Source of the DNA: Diplocloster agilis
GTDB taxonomy: Bacteria; Bacillota; Clostridia; Lachnospirales; Lachnospiraceae
Assembly (NCBI RefSeq): GCF_019042275.1
Contig: NZ_JAHQCW010000006.1
Coordinates: 115,127 to 179,126, forward strand
Direction: 5' to 3'
Length of the DNA: 64,000 nucleotides
The position numbers and the translations under genes were made by a program. The notes beneath the pieces are model-generated. The model saw nothing but the letters and a program-made list of their open reading frames with translations, was not told the DNA's origin and ran no database searches. Of this stretch, positions 41,559-50,052 are shown in pieces. How positions within the stretch are numbered: the stretch's first letter is position 1; the number at the start of each line of letters is the position of its first letter.

Positions 41559-41644
41559 GTCTCTCTCCCACAAGCCGTAACGGCAGCGGTTCCGTGCGTG
41601 CGTTTCGTACCGGAAATTGACAGACCTGTTTTTGTTTTTCAAAT

Positions 41645-41657
41645 TGAACATCGTTCA
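41645..41657. promoter_or_regulatory. Second TetR operator, before the membrane protein gene
   Basis: TGAACATCGTTCA differs in one base from the operator at 40955-40967. A TTGACA at 41617-41622 lies upstream; its -10 box is weak. It is 92 bp before the start of the gene at 41749. Confidence 0.6.
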
Positions 41658-41748
41658 TACATTTACAAAAGATTCTCGTAACTAATTAAGAAAAGAAACC
41701 CCTGATTTTCTAAACGCTTATTACTGTTTAAAAGAAAGGATGTTAACT

Positions 41749-42411
41749 ATGCAGGCAATTATGGAAACTTTATTCGATATCGTATATTTATCCACCGTCA
41801 TCACGCTGGGAATCCTGATGATCCGGCGCGCCGGTTCCAACATGCAGACCAGACTATTCGGGATCATGGCCGTTGTATTAGGATGCGGCGACGCTTTTCA
41901 TCTGATCCCCAGGGCCTACGCGCTCTGCACCGATGGGCTGGCCGCCCACGCTGCCTCACTGGGGATCGGAAAGCTCATCACCTCCATTACTATGACCGTC
42001 TTCTATGTTCTGCTGTATCATGTCTGGAGGAAACGCTATGAGATCACCGGACGCACCTCTTTGACTGCAGCCATCTATATCCTGGCCGCCCTGCGTATCC
42101 TGCTGTGTCTGTTCCCCCAGAACGGCTGGCTTGAGGCTGCTCCTCCGCTCTCCTGGGGAATCTGGCGCAACATCCCCTTCGCTCTGATCGGCCTTGTCAT
42201 CATCGTCCTGTTTTATCAGGAAGCCCGCCGTCACCGGGACAAAGACTTCCGTTTCATGTGGCTGGCCATCACCATCAGCTTTTTGATGTATATCCCGGTG
42301 GTGCTGTTCGCCGACACCATCCCGCCCGTTGGAGCCCTCATGATTCCCAAGACGATCGCCTACGTGTGGGTGGTCTGGATGGGATTTAAGGCTTCCCGGT
42401 CACCAAAATAA
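41749..42411 (+). CDS. Seven-helix membrane protein under probable TetR control
   Basis: A 220-residue protein with about seven hydrophobic segments (LFDIVYLSTVITLGILMI; TRLFGIMAVVLGCGDAFHLIPR; LITSITMTVFYVLLYHVW; TAAIYILAALRILLCLF; WRNIPFALIGLVIIVLFYQEARRH; FMWLAITISFLMYIPVVLF; MIPKTIAYVWVVWMGF). The GDAFHLIPR motif and repeated basic loops recall clostridial proteins of unknown function. Start 41749 has AAAGG 9 nt before it. The ATG at 41740 overlaps that site. It follows the TetR gene and an operator, so it may be an efflux or sensor protein. Unassigned. Confidence 0.8.
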   Translation: MQAIMETLFDIVYLSTVITLGILMIRRAGSNMQTRLFGIMAVVLGCGDAFHLIPRAYALCTDGLAAHAASLGIGKLITSITMTVFYVLLYHVWRKRYEITGRTSLTAAIYILAALRILLCLFPQNGWLEAAPPLSWGIWRNIPFALIGLVIIVLFYQEARRHRDKDFRFMWLAITISFLMYIPVVLFADTIPPVGALMIPKTIAYVWVVWMGFKASRSPK

Positions 42412-42432
42412 TTAAAACCGTTCACCTTTTAG

Positions 42433-42461
42433 TTGTAAAAGTCCACGAGATTTTTTATAAT
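42433..42461 (+). promoter_or_regulatory. Sigma-A promoter of the spermidine synthase-like gene
   Basis: TTGTAA (42433-42438) and TATAAT (42456-42461) are 17 bp apart, 44 bp before the start codon. Confidence 0.7.
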
Positions 42462-42505
42462 ACTCTTTAAGATGTTAATTCAACGACAGGATAAAGGAGT
42501 ATTAT

Positions 42506-44092
42506 ATGGACAAGAAAAATTTATTGAGAAGCAAGTATTTTCTGTATGCAACCGAATTTTTCGCCGGTATGTCGGTTATGGCGATTGAGTTGGGTGCCAG
42601 CCGTCTGCTGGCACCCTATTTCAGTTCCTCCCAGATCGTCTGGACCGTGATCATCGGTACGATCATGATCGCCATGGCCCTTGGCAATATATGGGGAGGC
42701 CGGATGGCGGATAAGAATCCGGACCCGGGACGGCTGTTCGGCCGTCTCCTGATCGCCGCGATCTGGATCGCCGCGATACCCTTTGCCGGCAAATATGTCA
42801 TAGCCGGAATTTCCCTGGCGGTAGCCATGGTGGTGGAAAAGAACTTCCTGGTCTGGGCTTCCCTGATCTGCTGCCTGGTGATCTTTGTATTTCCGCTGAT
42901 GCTGCTGGGAACCGTCACCCCGTCTCTGGTAAAATACACGATGGAAGATCTGGAGAATAACGGGGAAATCGTCGGAAGATTAGGCGCGTTAAATACGATA
43001 GGAAGTATCATCGGCACCTTTTTGCCTACCTTTGTCACCATTCCCGCCGTGGGAACCGCGGCCACATTCATTATATTTTCATCCGTTCTGGCGCTGCTGG
43101 GCATCCTTTATTTCCTCACCGTGAAAAAAAAGCTGGTCAAATGCGTGGTCAGCGTCCTGCTGATCGGAATTTTCAGCCTCTCCTCCGTCCAATACAGCTT
43201 CGCTTTTTGGGAAAAGGACTTAAGCTACGAGGGGGAATCGATCTATAATTATCTGCAGGTGAAGGAGGACGACTCCAGCATCATCCTTTCCACCAATGTT
43301 CTGGCCGGTGTGCAGTCGATCAAGATGAAAAATGCGGATCTGACCGGCATGTATTATGATTATGCCATGGCCGCCCCCTATATGGCCGGAATCGGGAACC
43401 AGCCGGGCGCCGACATTCTGATTCTGGGTCTTGGAACCGGCACATACGCGTCCTTATGTACCAAATATCTGCCTGATGCCAATATTGAAGGTGTGGAGAT
43501 CGATGAGAAGATTGTAAAGCTGGCGGACACTTATTTTGATCTGCCGGAAAGCGTGGACGTCAGCGTTTATGATGGACGGGCTTATCTGTCCACAGAGAAA
43601 AAATATGATGTCATTATGGTGGATGCCTATCAGGATATTACGATTCCGTTCCAGATGTCTTCCGTGGAATTTTTTACCATGGTGAAGGAACATCTGAACG
43701 AAGATGGTGTGATGGTGGTCAATATGAATATGCACTCCTCTAAGGAGGGCTCTATCAATGAATATCTCTGCGATACCATCGCCTCGGTTTTTCCGCAGGT
43801 TTACACGGCCGTTCTGGAACGGGGCACCAATATAGAACTTTTTGCATCCGGAAATCCGGATATGCTGGCGGTCTTCGACCAGGACCGGGCATCGATCGCC
43901 GATCCGTCTCTCGCGGCTATGATGGAGCAGGTCAGCGGCAGACTTACGCCGGAAAAGGGCGGGAACCGGATTCTGACCGATGACAAGGCTCCCGTAGAGC
44001 TTCTGGGCATGAAGGTGATCGACGAACTGATCGCCGATGAGCTTCAGTATTATAAAGAAATTATAAAATCCGGAGACTGGGAGGCGCTTTAA
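42506..44092 (+). CDS. Membrane-fused spermidine synthase-like protein
   Basis: A 528-residue fusion. Residues 12-235 hold seven or so membrane helices (FFAGMSVMAIELGASRLLAPYFSSSQIVWTVIIGTIMIAMALGNIWGGRMAD is the family mark). Residues 270-490 form an aminopropyltransferase-like Rossmann domain: DILILGLGTGTYASLCTKYLPDANIEGVEIDEKIV for dcSAM/SAM binding and VDAYQDITIPFQMSSVEFF for the catalytic part. Such fusions are common but their activity is rarely proven. They may make a polyamine or a different SAM product. Its stop is 3 bp before the binding lipoprotein ATG, suggesting joint expression. Confidence 0.9.
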   Translation: MDKKNLLRSKYFLYATEFFAGMSVMAIELGASRLLAPYFSSSQIVWTVIIGTIMIAMALGNIWGGRMADKNPDPGRLFGRLLIAAIWIAAIPFAGKYVIAGISLAVAMVVEKNFLVWASLICCLVIFVFPLMLLGTVTPSLVKYTMEDLENNGEIVGRLGALNTIGSIIGTFLPTFVTIPAVGTAATFIIFSSVLALLGILYFLTVKKKLVKCVVSVLLIGIFSLSSVQYSFAFWEKDLSYEGESIYNYLQVKEDDSSIILSTNVLAGVQSIKMKNADLTGMYYDYAMAAPYMAGIGNQPGADILILGLGTGTYASLCTKYLPDANIEGVEIDEKIVKLADTYFDLPESVDVSVYDGRAYLSTEKKYDVIMVDAYQDITIPFQMSSVEFFTMVKEHLNEDGVMVVNMNMHSSKEGSINEYLCDTIASVFPQVYTAVLERGTNIELFASGNPDMLAVFDQDRASIADPSLAAMMEQVSGRLTPEKGGNRILTDDKAPVELLGMKVIDELIADELQYYKEIIKSGDWEAL

Positions 44093-44095
44093 ATC

Positions 44096-45118
44096 ATGAA
44101 AAAATCCTCTGCTGTCCTTCTCGCGGTATGGTTGCTGTTCTCGCTGACCGCCTGCGGCAGTACGCCGGCCTCCACAAAACCGGCTGATTCGCCGGCGCCT
44201 GCCCGATCTTCCGCCGAATCGGACGGGACAGAAGGCAGAACTTCGCTGGAATCGGAAGCGGAAACCCTGGCCAGTACGCTCCCCGGTATTGACCGGGCCG
44301 GAAATGAGATCGCCATTCCCAAAGAAACCAATAAAATCGTATCCCTCACTCCAGCCGTCACCGGACTGCTCTGTGATCTGGGGCTTTCCGGCCGCATCGT
44401 CTGCGTGGACCCGGATTCTCGGGAAACCATTAAGGATCTGGATGCGGATATCGCCGTCTGCGATCCGCTGTCGCCGGATATACCAAAGCTGCTCTCTCTT
44501 GCGCCGGATATCGTTTTTACCGACACCCCGATGGCGCCCTCCGGACAGAATCTGTATCAGGCCGCTGTGGAAGCCGGTATCTGCGTAGCGGAAATCCCTC
44601 CTTCCCACACGCTGGGGAATATCGAGGATGATATCCAGTTTGTCGCCGACTGTGTTGGAAAAACGATGGAAGGTGAAACCATAGTTGCGGATATGGAAAT
44701 CGATATTCAGAAGACAGCGTCCATCGGCCGGACCATCTCAGACCCGAAAACCGTGCTGTTTGAGTTCTCCGGACTTCCCTCGATCCAAAGCTTTGGAACC
44801 GGCGTTTATCTCAATGAAATGCTGGAGATCATCGGCGCCAAAAATGTTCTGGCCCAAGAGATCGGCTGGGTATCCCTGGAAGAAGAGCAGGCCCTGGAAG
44901 CAAATCCCGATGTGATTCTAACCGCTTGCGCAGGCCAGGATGCCGATGCCGTGGAAGAGATTCTGAACCGGCCCGGCTGGGAAAATATTACCGCGGTTCA
45001 GAACCTGGAGGTCCACGCAATCGACCGGTCCGGCTGTCTTATCCCGAACCAGCATATCATCGGTACTTTGCATGAAATGGCTGCGGCTGTGTATCCGCAG
45101 GATTATCATGATAACTAG
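44096..45118 (+). CDS. Orphan BtuF/FepB-like substrate-binding lipoprotein
   Basis: A 340-residue class III binding protein. The signal ends at lipobox LTAC (about 17-20), then a Ser/Pro/Glu linker, then the fold: PGIDRAGNEIAIPKETNKIVSLTPAVTGLLCDLGLSGRIVCVD and ITDP-like KLLSLAPDIVFTDTPMAPSGQNL, ending with HxIIGTLHEMAAAVYP. This is the vitamin B12/siderophore-iron binding type. No permease or ATPase gene is next to it. It starts 3 bp after the spermidine synthase-like gene, which is an unusual partner. Confidence 0.88.
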   Translation: MKKSSAVLLAVWLLFSLTACGSTPASTKPADSPAPARSSAESDGTEGRTSLESEAETLASTLPGIDRAGNEIAIPKETNKIVSLTPAVTGLLCDLGLSGRIVCVDPDSRETIKDLDADIAVCDPLSPDIPKLLSLAPDIVFTDTPMAPSGQNLYQAAVEAGICVAEIPPSHTLGNIEDDIQFVADCVGKTMEGETIVADMEIDIQKTASIGRTISDPKTVLFEFSGLPSIQSFGTGVYLNEMLEIIGAKNVLAQEIGWVSLEEEQALEANPDVILTACAGQDADAVEEILNRPGWENITAVQNLEVHAIDRSGCLIPNQHIIGTLHEMAAAVYPQDYHDN

Positions 45119-45132
45119 CACTTGTGCTTTTC

Positions 45133-45157
45133 TTCCATAGGCGCCTTTGCTATGGAA
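45133..45157. terminator. TTCCATAG hairpin between convergent genes
   Basis: TTCCATAG pairs with CTATGGAA around a 9-nt loop, with T-rich and A-rich flanks. Related to the hairpin at 7231-7264. Confidence 0.6.
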
Positions 45158-45180
45158 TAAAATAAATCTTAAATAGGAGC

Positions 45181-46263
45181 TTACTTTTCTTCCAGTTGGA
45201 ACGTAAGCAGCACCGGATTGTGATCCGAATAGCGGAACCCGGCGTCTATATTCTCCACCGCCGTGCACGTCACATTATCGGATAATATGAATCCATCCAG
45301 AACCGTGACAAAGTTTTCCCCTTTTACATAGGGGCGGTCGGCATTCCGGCATGTGGGAACCAGATCCTCCGTAATCTCCGGAAGCTCCAGACGCAGCCCC
45401 TCTCCCAGCATTTCTTTTGGAAAGGCCTCCGCCCAGCCGGGGGTCTCCTGCTTGGATTGGAAGATCTCGGCGGAGTTCCCATACAGATCCTGATTAAAAT
45501 CTCCCGCACAGACGACGTAATTTCCCTTCTCATATTCCTGCTGCATATCTCCCGACAGCATCCGGATCTGGTCTTCCCGGATCGTTCCGTCCTTCGTATA
45601 GGCGGACAGATGGATGTTATACAGGCATAATTCCCGGCCGTTCTCCACCGGAATTCTGCTCACCACGTAACACCGGTCCAGATCCACAAATTTCATCGGG
45701 CTGGTATCGATCGGCAGGCTTCTTCTCATGGCGCTCTCGATCCGGTATCTGGAAAATGTGGCCAGGCCGGCCACGGATTTCCCATGGGGTTCCAGAATCG
45801 GATAAAACAGATAAGCGGAATCGAAATTCAGGGCGAAATCCACGGCCATATCCGGGAACCATTCTTTGAGCATCTCATACTGATTCACATGATAACTTCT
45901 GGTGGCGTCAAGATCCACTTCCTGAAAAAATGCGAAGTCCGGGTCCAGCTCTTTGATCCAACCGGCCGCCCCGTCCGTATTCTCGATCACCGCGTCTTTA
46001 CTGAACGCCCGGGATTCGCTCCCTCCATCCATAAAAAAGCTGTAATCTGTGGAATACGCTCCGAATCCAATGTTAAACGTGGTTATCTTATAGGGTGTCT
46101 GCGTCTGTGCCACGGCATCCACATTATTCTCAGGCTCCACGGCTAAATGGTCTTCAATCCTGTGGTAACTGGCAAATACATAGATCACATATCCCAGTAC
46201 AACCAGGATAAATACCCCCAAAACCGCCAGGATACTTTTTAATATTACCCTCTTCTTTTTCAT
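45181..46263 (-). CDS. Endonuclease/exonuclease/phosphatase-family protein, membrane-anchored
   Basis: A 360-residue protein with an N-terminal membrane anchor (LKSILAVLGVFILVVLGYVIYVFASY), then an EEP fold: TFNIGFG, the metal Glu in FFQEVDLDATRSY, NIHLSAY, CAGDFNQDLYG and SDHNPVLLTF. All catalytic residues (N, E, H, D, N, D, H) are visible. The catalytic part is outside the cell. EEP proteins cleave phosphodiesters, from DNA to sphingolipids; the substrate here is unknown. Confidence 0.9.
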   Translation of the reverse strand: MKKKRVILKSILAVLGVFILVVLGYVIYVFASYHRIEDHLAVEPENNVDAVAQTQTPYKITTFNIGFGAYSTDYSFFMDGGSESRAFSKDAVIENTDGAAGWIKELDPDFAFFQEVDLDATRSYHVNQYEMLKEWFPDMAVDFALNFDSAYLFYPILEPHGKSVAGLATFSRYRIESAMRRSLPIDTSPMKFVDLDRCYVVSRIPVENGRELCLYNIHLSAYTKDGTIREDQIRMLSGDMQQEYEKGNYVVCAGDFNQDLYGNSAEIFQSKQETPGWAEAFPKEMLGEGLRLELPEITEDLVPTCRNADRPYVKGENFVTVLDGFILSDNVTCTAVENIDAGFRYSDHNPVLLTFQLEEK

Positions 46264-46539
46264 AGAACATCCTCCCGTGTCATAATCTTATTTTTCTGTA
46301 ATCTTTATTCTGTAATCTTTGTCGCTCTTATTTCTGTTTCTTATTCCGCTCATTAAATTCTTCTTACCTTTTCCCTTATCACCAGTTTAGACTTTTCCGT
46401 CTCATTCGTAAAGAATCTTTTAGATTTTCCTTCTTTTTTCTTTATAAATATCTTCTGCAAATCTGAAGATTTGTTGGATAAAATTTCCTATATATCTTCC
46501 GGGCATAGGTACCCATGCAAAAAAGAAGGGGGCTTTGAT
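46264..46539. promoter_or_regulatory. hexS upstream region with direct and inverted repeats
   Basis: TTCTGTAATCTTT occurs at 46294-46306 and 46308-46320 (14-bp period). AATCT-TTT-AGATT lies at 46414-46426 and the dyad CAAATCT-GA-AGATTTG at 46458-46473. These are candidates for response regulator sites. No clear promoter boxes are assigned. Confidence 0.4.
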
Positions 46540-47724
46540 ATGAATATCATAATACTGACCGGGAAATTCGGGATGGGACACTATATGGCGGCCAGCGCCA
46601 TCGCTGAACACTGGAAGCTTATACAGCCAAATGCAGATATTGAGGTCATCGACTGGTTCCAATATGTATTCCCGCGTCTTTCCCGGCCCGGATACCGGCT
46701 GTTTAGCTGGATCGTCCGGCATGCGCAAAAATATTATAATGACAGATACTGCCGCCTGGAAAACCAAAACACGGACTTCAAACCCCAGGTACCATCTCTG
46801 ATGTTCTGGCGTTTCCGTCATCTCCTCCGGGAAAAACAGCCGGATCTGATCGTAGCCACCCTCCCGCTCTGCTCTCAGACTGTCTGTTATTATCGGGAGA
46901 AAACAGGCAATCCGGTCCCCCTCATTACCTGTGTGACTGATATCACCGCCCATTCCGAATGGATTCACCAGGAAACCGACGCCTATATGGTCGGTTCCGA
47001 GCTCGTGAGGCAGGGACTGATCAAAAAGGGCGTTCCCTTCGGCAGGATCACAGTCACCGGCATTCCGGTCCGCCCCAGGTTCGACGATCCTGGTATGCCC
47101 TCTTCCGATTACCAACTTAAGGCAGGATCTCCCCTCGCGGAAACTGCTAAAAAGAAGCTGCTGATTATGGGCGGCGGGTTAGGCATGCTTCCCACGACTC
47201 CCGGTTTCTATCAATATTTGGAGTCACAGTCCAACCGGCTGGAGACCACGATTATCACCGGCAGAAACAAGCGCCTCCGGCGGCAACTGAGCGCCGCTTA
47301 TCCTTCCCTGCGGGTTCTTGGTTATGTAAATGATATTCCGGCTTATATGAAGGAAGCCGACGCCATCGTCACAAAACCGGGCGGAATCACAACATTCGAG
47401 GCCATTCACAGCGAAACCCCTATTTTTGCCTGGAATCCGGCTCTGCGCCAGGAGATCTATAATGGGGATTTCTTGGAGGTGATGCGTATCGGCACTGTGA
47501 TCCGGGAAAACACAGTGGAAGGGATACGAAACGTCTGCAGTTTTCTGTCTGATGACCGGAAAATGCAGATCCTGCGCAAAAATATGCGCGTCTTAAAAGC
47601 CTATTACGCCCAGAATTCTATACTGGACGTGGCAAAGAAGGCTCTGGATCACGCATCCTTGCAGGCTCTCTATCAATTAAGAAAGGACAATTATCTATAT
47701 GAAGCAGTTGGCTATAACCTTTGA
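46540..47724 (+). CDS. hexS: HexS-like glycosyltransferase (MGDG synthase type)
   Basis: A 394-residue cytoplasmic, membrane-associated GT28/MGDG synthase-like enzyme. The opening MNIIILTGKFGMGHYMAASAIAEHW holds the GxGH acceptor-side motif, and VTKPGGITTFEAIHSETP (about 284-301) the donor-sugar motif. It would add a sugar to diacylglycerol or a monohexosyl lipid. Start 46540 has AAGGGGG upstream. The longer frame has no site. It overlaps the deacetylase gene by 26 bp. The order GT, deacetylase, flippase-like, response regulator, kinase equals hexSDF plus hexRK of C. difficile, which makes an aminohexosyl-hexosyl-diradylglycerol linked to daptomycin and bacitracin resistance. Confidence 0.9.
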   Translation: MNIIILTGKFGMGHYMAASAIAEHWKLIQPNADIEVIDWFQYVFPRLSRPGYRLFSWIVRHAQKYYNDRYCRLENQNTDFKPQVPSLMFWRFRHLLREKQPDLIVATLPLCSQTVCYYREKTGNPVPLITCVTDITAHSEWIHQETDAYMVGSELVRQGLIKKGVPFGRITVTGIPVRPRFDDPGMPSSDYQLKAGSPLAETAKKKLLIMGGGLGMLPTTPGFYQYLESQSNRLETTIITGRNKRLRRQLSAAYPSLRVLGYVNDIPAYMKEADAIVTKPGGITTFEAIHSETPIFAWNPALRQEIYNGDFLEVMRIGTVIRENTVEGIRNVCSFLSDDRKMQILRKNMRVLKAYYAQNSILDVAKKALDHASLQALYQLRKDNYLYEAVGYNL

Positions 47725-48292
47725 CGACGGACCGGACCCGCGTTACACCGGACTTCTGCTGGATCTGTTGAAGGAACATCAAATACCGGCCACTTTTTTC
47801 GTGGTGGCTACCAACGCAAAAAACAATCCCGATCTGATCCACAGGATGCTGGCGGAACATCATCAGGTGGCAATGCATTCCTACAGCCACCGTCATGCGT
47901 GGCTTAGTTCTTATCCCTATTTGAAAAAAGATTTTCAGTACAGCTTTGAAATTATGAAGGAACTTGGCTGCCGGCCATGCTGCTACCGGCCTCCCTGGGG
48001 GGCCCGCAATCCTTTTACCGGGTATTTCTTAAAACAGTACGGTCTGCGGCTGGTGCTCTGGGATGTCATGGTGCAGGACTGGCAGGCAAAAGCCACGGTT
48101 CAGCGCACCAAAGACCGGATTCTGGCGCGGGTCTTTGACGGCGCCGTTCTGTGCCTGCACGACGCAGGCGAAAAGACCGGGGGCTCCAAAGGGGCGCCCC
48201 TTCGCACCATCGAAGCGCTACGCATGGCCCTGCCCCTTTTAGAAAGGGATTATGTTTTTAAAACGATAGAGGAGCTAAAGCCAAATGAATGA
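47699..48292 (+). CDS. hexD: HexD-like polysaccharide deacetylase, no signal peptide
   Basis: A 197-residue NodB-domain carbohydrate esterase. Motif 1 is TFDDGPD (D9, D10), motif 2 HSYSH (H60, H64), motif 3 RPPWGARN (97-104), and the late His is in CLHDAGE. It begins at the catalytic strand with no signal or membrane helix, so it works in the cytoplasm. That fits de-N-acetylation of an HexNAc-containing glycolipid made by HexS on the inner leaflet, producing a free amine. It overlaps hexS by 26 bp and hexF by 8 bp. Confidence 0.9.
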   Translation: MKQLAITFDDGPDPRYTGLLLDLLKEHQIPATFFVVATNAKNNPDLIHRMLAEHHQVAMHSYSHRHAWLSSYPYLKKDFQYSFEIMKELGCRPCCYRPPWGARNPFTGYFLKQYGLRLVLWDVMVQDWQAKATVQRTKDRILARVFDGAVLCLHDAGEKTGGSKGAPLRTIEALRMALPLLERDYVFKTIEELKPNE

Positions 48293-49340
48293 TACTGCAA
48301 AACCGAAAAAACAGGCCGGTGGGATTCTGCTGCTTCTTGCCTTAACCGCTCTTACCGTCTGGATTTTCTTAAAGGACTACTCGCCGCAGCAGCTCATAGA
48401 GGCCCTTGGAAAAGCAAACCCTCTCTATTTGCTGGCAGGCCTTGGCATGATGTTTGTGTTCGTCGGCTGTGAGGCGGTAAATATGAAGCTGATCTTTCAT
48501 GACCTTGCCCTGACGGTACCATTCCGGCGCTGTATCGGATACGCGTTTATCGGTTTTTATTTCAGTTCGATCACCCCGTCATCCAGCGGAGGGCAGCCGA
48601 TGCAGATGTATTATATGAACAAGGACCGCATTCCCGTTACTTATTCCTCTGTCGCCATCTTTTTCATCGTACTGCTCTATCAGATCGCCATGCTTTTGCT
48701 TGGAGGTCTAATGTGGCTGATCCGGCCGGGACTGGCCGGGCAGATGGCCGGGAAACTGGGACTGCTGCTGGTCTATGGAGTGATTATGAACGCGGCGGCG
48801 GTAGCCGGAATACTACTGATCATGTATTCCAAAAGAGCCGTCCCCTTCCTGGTGAATGCGGCGGTCCGATTCGGAAACAGGCTCCATCTGATCCGGGAAC
48901 CGGAGGCGACGCGCAGCCGCCTTCAGGAATCTGTCCGGACCTATCACGAGAAAACAGGTTATGTGAAAAAAAATCCATCCTTGTTTTTTAAAGTACTATT
49001 TGTTACGATGGTACAAATGACTGCCCTCAATCTGGTTCCCTGGTTTGTCTACTGCGGCCTGGGCTTTTCCGGTCATGGCTTTCTGGATTTTCTGGCCTGT
49101 CAGTCCATACTGACCATATCCGTATCCGCGGTTCCGCTGCCGGGCGCCGTCGGAGCGGCGGAAGGAGGCTTTTTGTGGGCTTTTGGATTATTGTTTCCCC
49201 AGTCTGCGCTGGCTGCCGCTATGATCGTCAGCCGGGGGATTAGTTTTTATCTCTTTTTATTCATCAGCTTTATCGTCTGTTTTATGATACATCTGAGAAT
49301 ATTCGGACGAAGGAGAAAGAAGGATTTGACCTATGCATAA
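48285..49340 (+). CDS. hexF: HexF-like flippase (lysylphosphatidylglycerol synthase TM family)
   Basis: A 351-residue membrane protein of the MprF N-terminal/UPF0104 type, with about eight helices. The motif FIGFYFSSITPSSSGGQPMQMYYMNKD (about 84-110) and VPLPGAVGAAEGGFLW (about 284-300) are family marks. It has no aminoacyl transferase domain. In MprF this part flips the modified lipid outward; here the cargo should be the amino-glycolipid. It overlaps hexD by 8 bp and hexR by 8 bp, suggesting translational coupling. Confidence 0.9.
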   Translation: MNDTAKPKKQAGGILLLLALTALTVWIFLKDYSPQQLIEALGKANPLYLLAGLGMMFVFVGCEAVNMKLIFHDLALTVPFRRCIGYAFIGFYFSSITPSSSGGQPMQMYYMNKDRIPVTYSSVAIFFIVLLYQIAMLLLGGLMWLIRPGLAGQMAGKLGLLLVYGVIMNAAAVAGILLIMYSKRAVPFLVNAAVRFGNRLHLIREPEATRSRLQESVRTYHEKTGYVKKNPSLFFKVLFVTMVQMTALNLVPWFVYCGLGFSGHGFLDFLACQSILTISVSAVPLPGAVGAAEGGFLWAFGLLFPQSALAAAMIVSRGISFYLFLFISFIVCFMIHLRIFGRRRKKDLTYA

Positions 49341-50052
49341 GGAGCAGATTAAAATATTAGCGGCCGACGATGATCCTGATATTCTGGAAATCCTGGATAT
49401 CGTCCTGAAACGGGAAGGCTATCAAGTCGTACTTGCCAAGAACGGAGAGGAAGCGGTCCGCTTCGCTTCCCCTGACATAGATTTATTTATTTTGGATATC
49501 GCGATGCCGGTTAAGGACGGTTTTTTTGCCTGCCGGGAGATCCGCGGCAAATCCATGGCCCCCATATTATTTCTCACAGCCAGGACTCAGGAGACGGATA
49601 AAACCGCCGGTTTTTCGGCCGGCGCGGACGACTATCTGGCGAAGCCATTTTCCAATGCGGAATTACTCTTGAGGGTCAATGCCCTGCTGCGCCGCTGCTA
49701 TATCTACGGCCATCCCGGGCGCGGTTCCCAGGTCGGGGTCTATGAACTGGGCCGGCTGACCCTGGATACCAATACAAAGACCGTATCCTTAAATCAGGAA
49801 CCCATTTTATTAACGCCTACCGAATACGGAATCCTGGAACTGATGATCCGATACACCGGCAAAGTGTTCAGCGCCCAGGAGCTATATGAATCGGTCTGGA
49901 ATGAACCCTACAGTTATGTGGAAAATAATACGATCGTCGTTCACATCAGTAATCTTAGGAAAAAAATAGAAGCAGATCCGAAAACGCCGGAATACATTAA
50001 AAGTATGTGGGGGAAAGGCTATTATGTGGAACAAAGGATACAGGCCCTCTAA
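49333..50052 (+). CDS. hexR: HexR-like response regulator, OmpR family
   Basis: A 239-residue two-component regulator. The receiver has the acidic pair in ADDDPD (12-13), the phosphorylated D55 in LFILDIAMPVKDG, T82 and K104. The C-terminal winged helix (LTLDTNTKTVSLNQEPILLTPTEYGILELMIRYTGKVFSAQELYESVWNEPY...VVHISNLRKKIEADP) is OmpR/PhoB type. Overlaps hexF by 8 bp and hexK by 29 bp. It probably controls this operon in response to cell-envelope damage. Confidence 0.92.
   Translation: MHKEQIKILAADDDPDILEILDIVLKREGYQVVLAKNGEEAVRFASPDIDLFILDIAMPVKDGFFACREIRGKSMAPILFLTARTQETDKTAGFSAGADDYLAKPFSNAELLLRVNALLRRCYIYGHPGRGSQVGVYELGRLTLDTNTKTVSLNQEPILLTPTEYGILELMIRYTGKVFSAQELYESVWNEPYSYVENNTIVVHISNLRKKIEADPKTPEYIKSMWGKGYYVEQRIQAL

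Noticed and set aside
43454..44608. 384-residue antisense frame across the spermidine synthase-like and lipoprotein genes
   Set aside because: Spans the junction of two well-supported genes on the other strand and is His/Arg/Gly-rich without domains.
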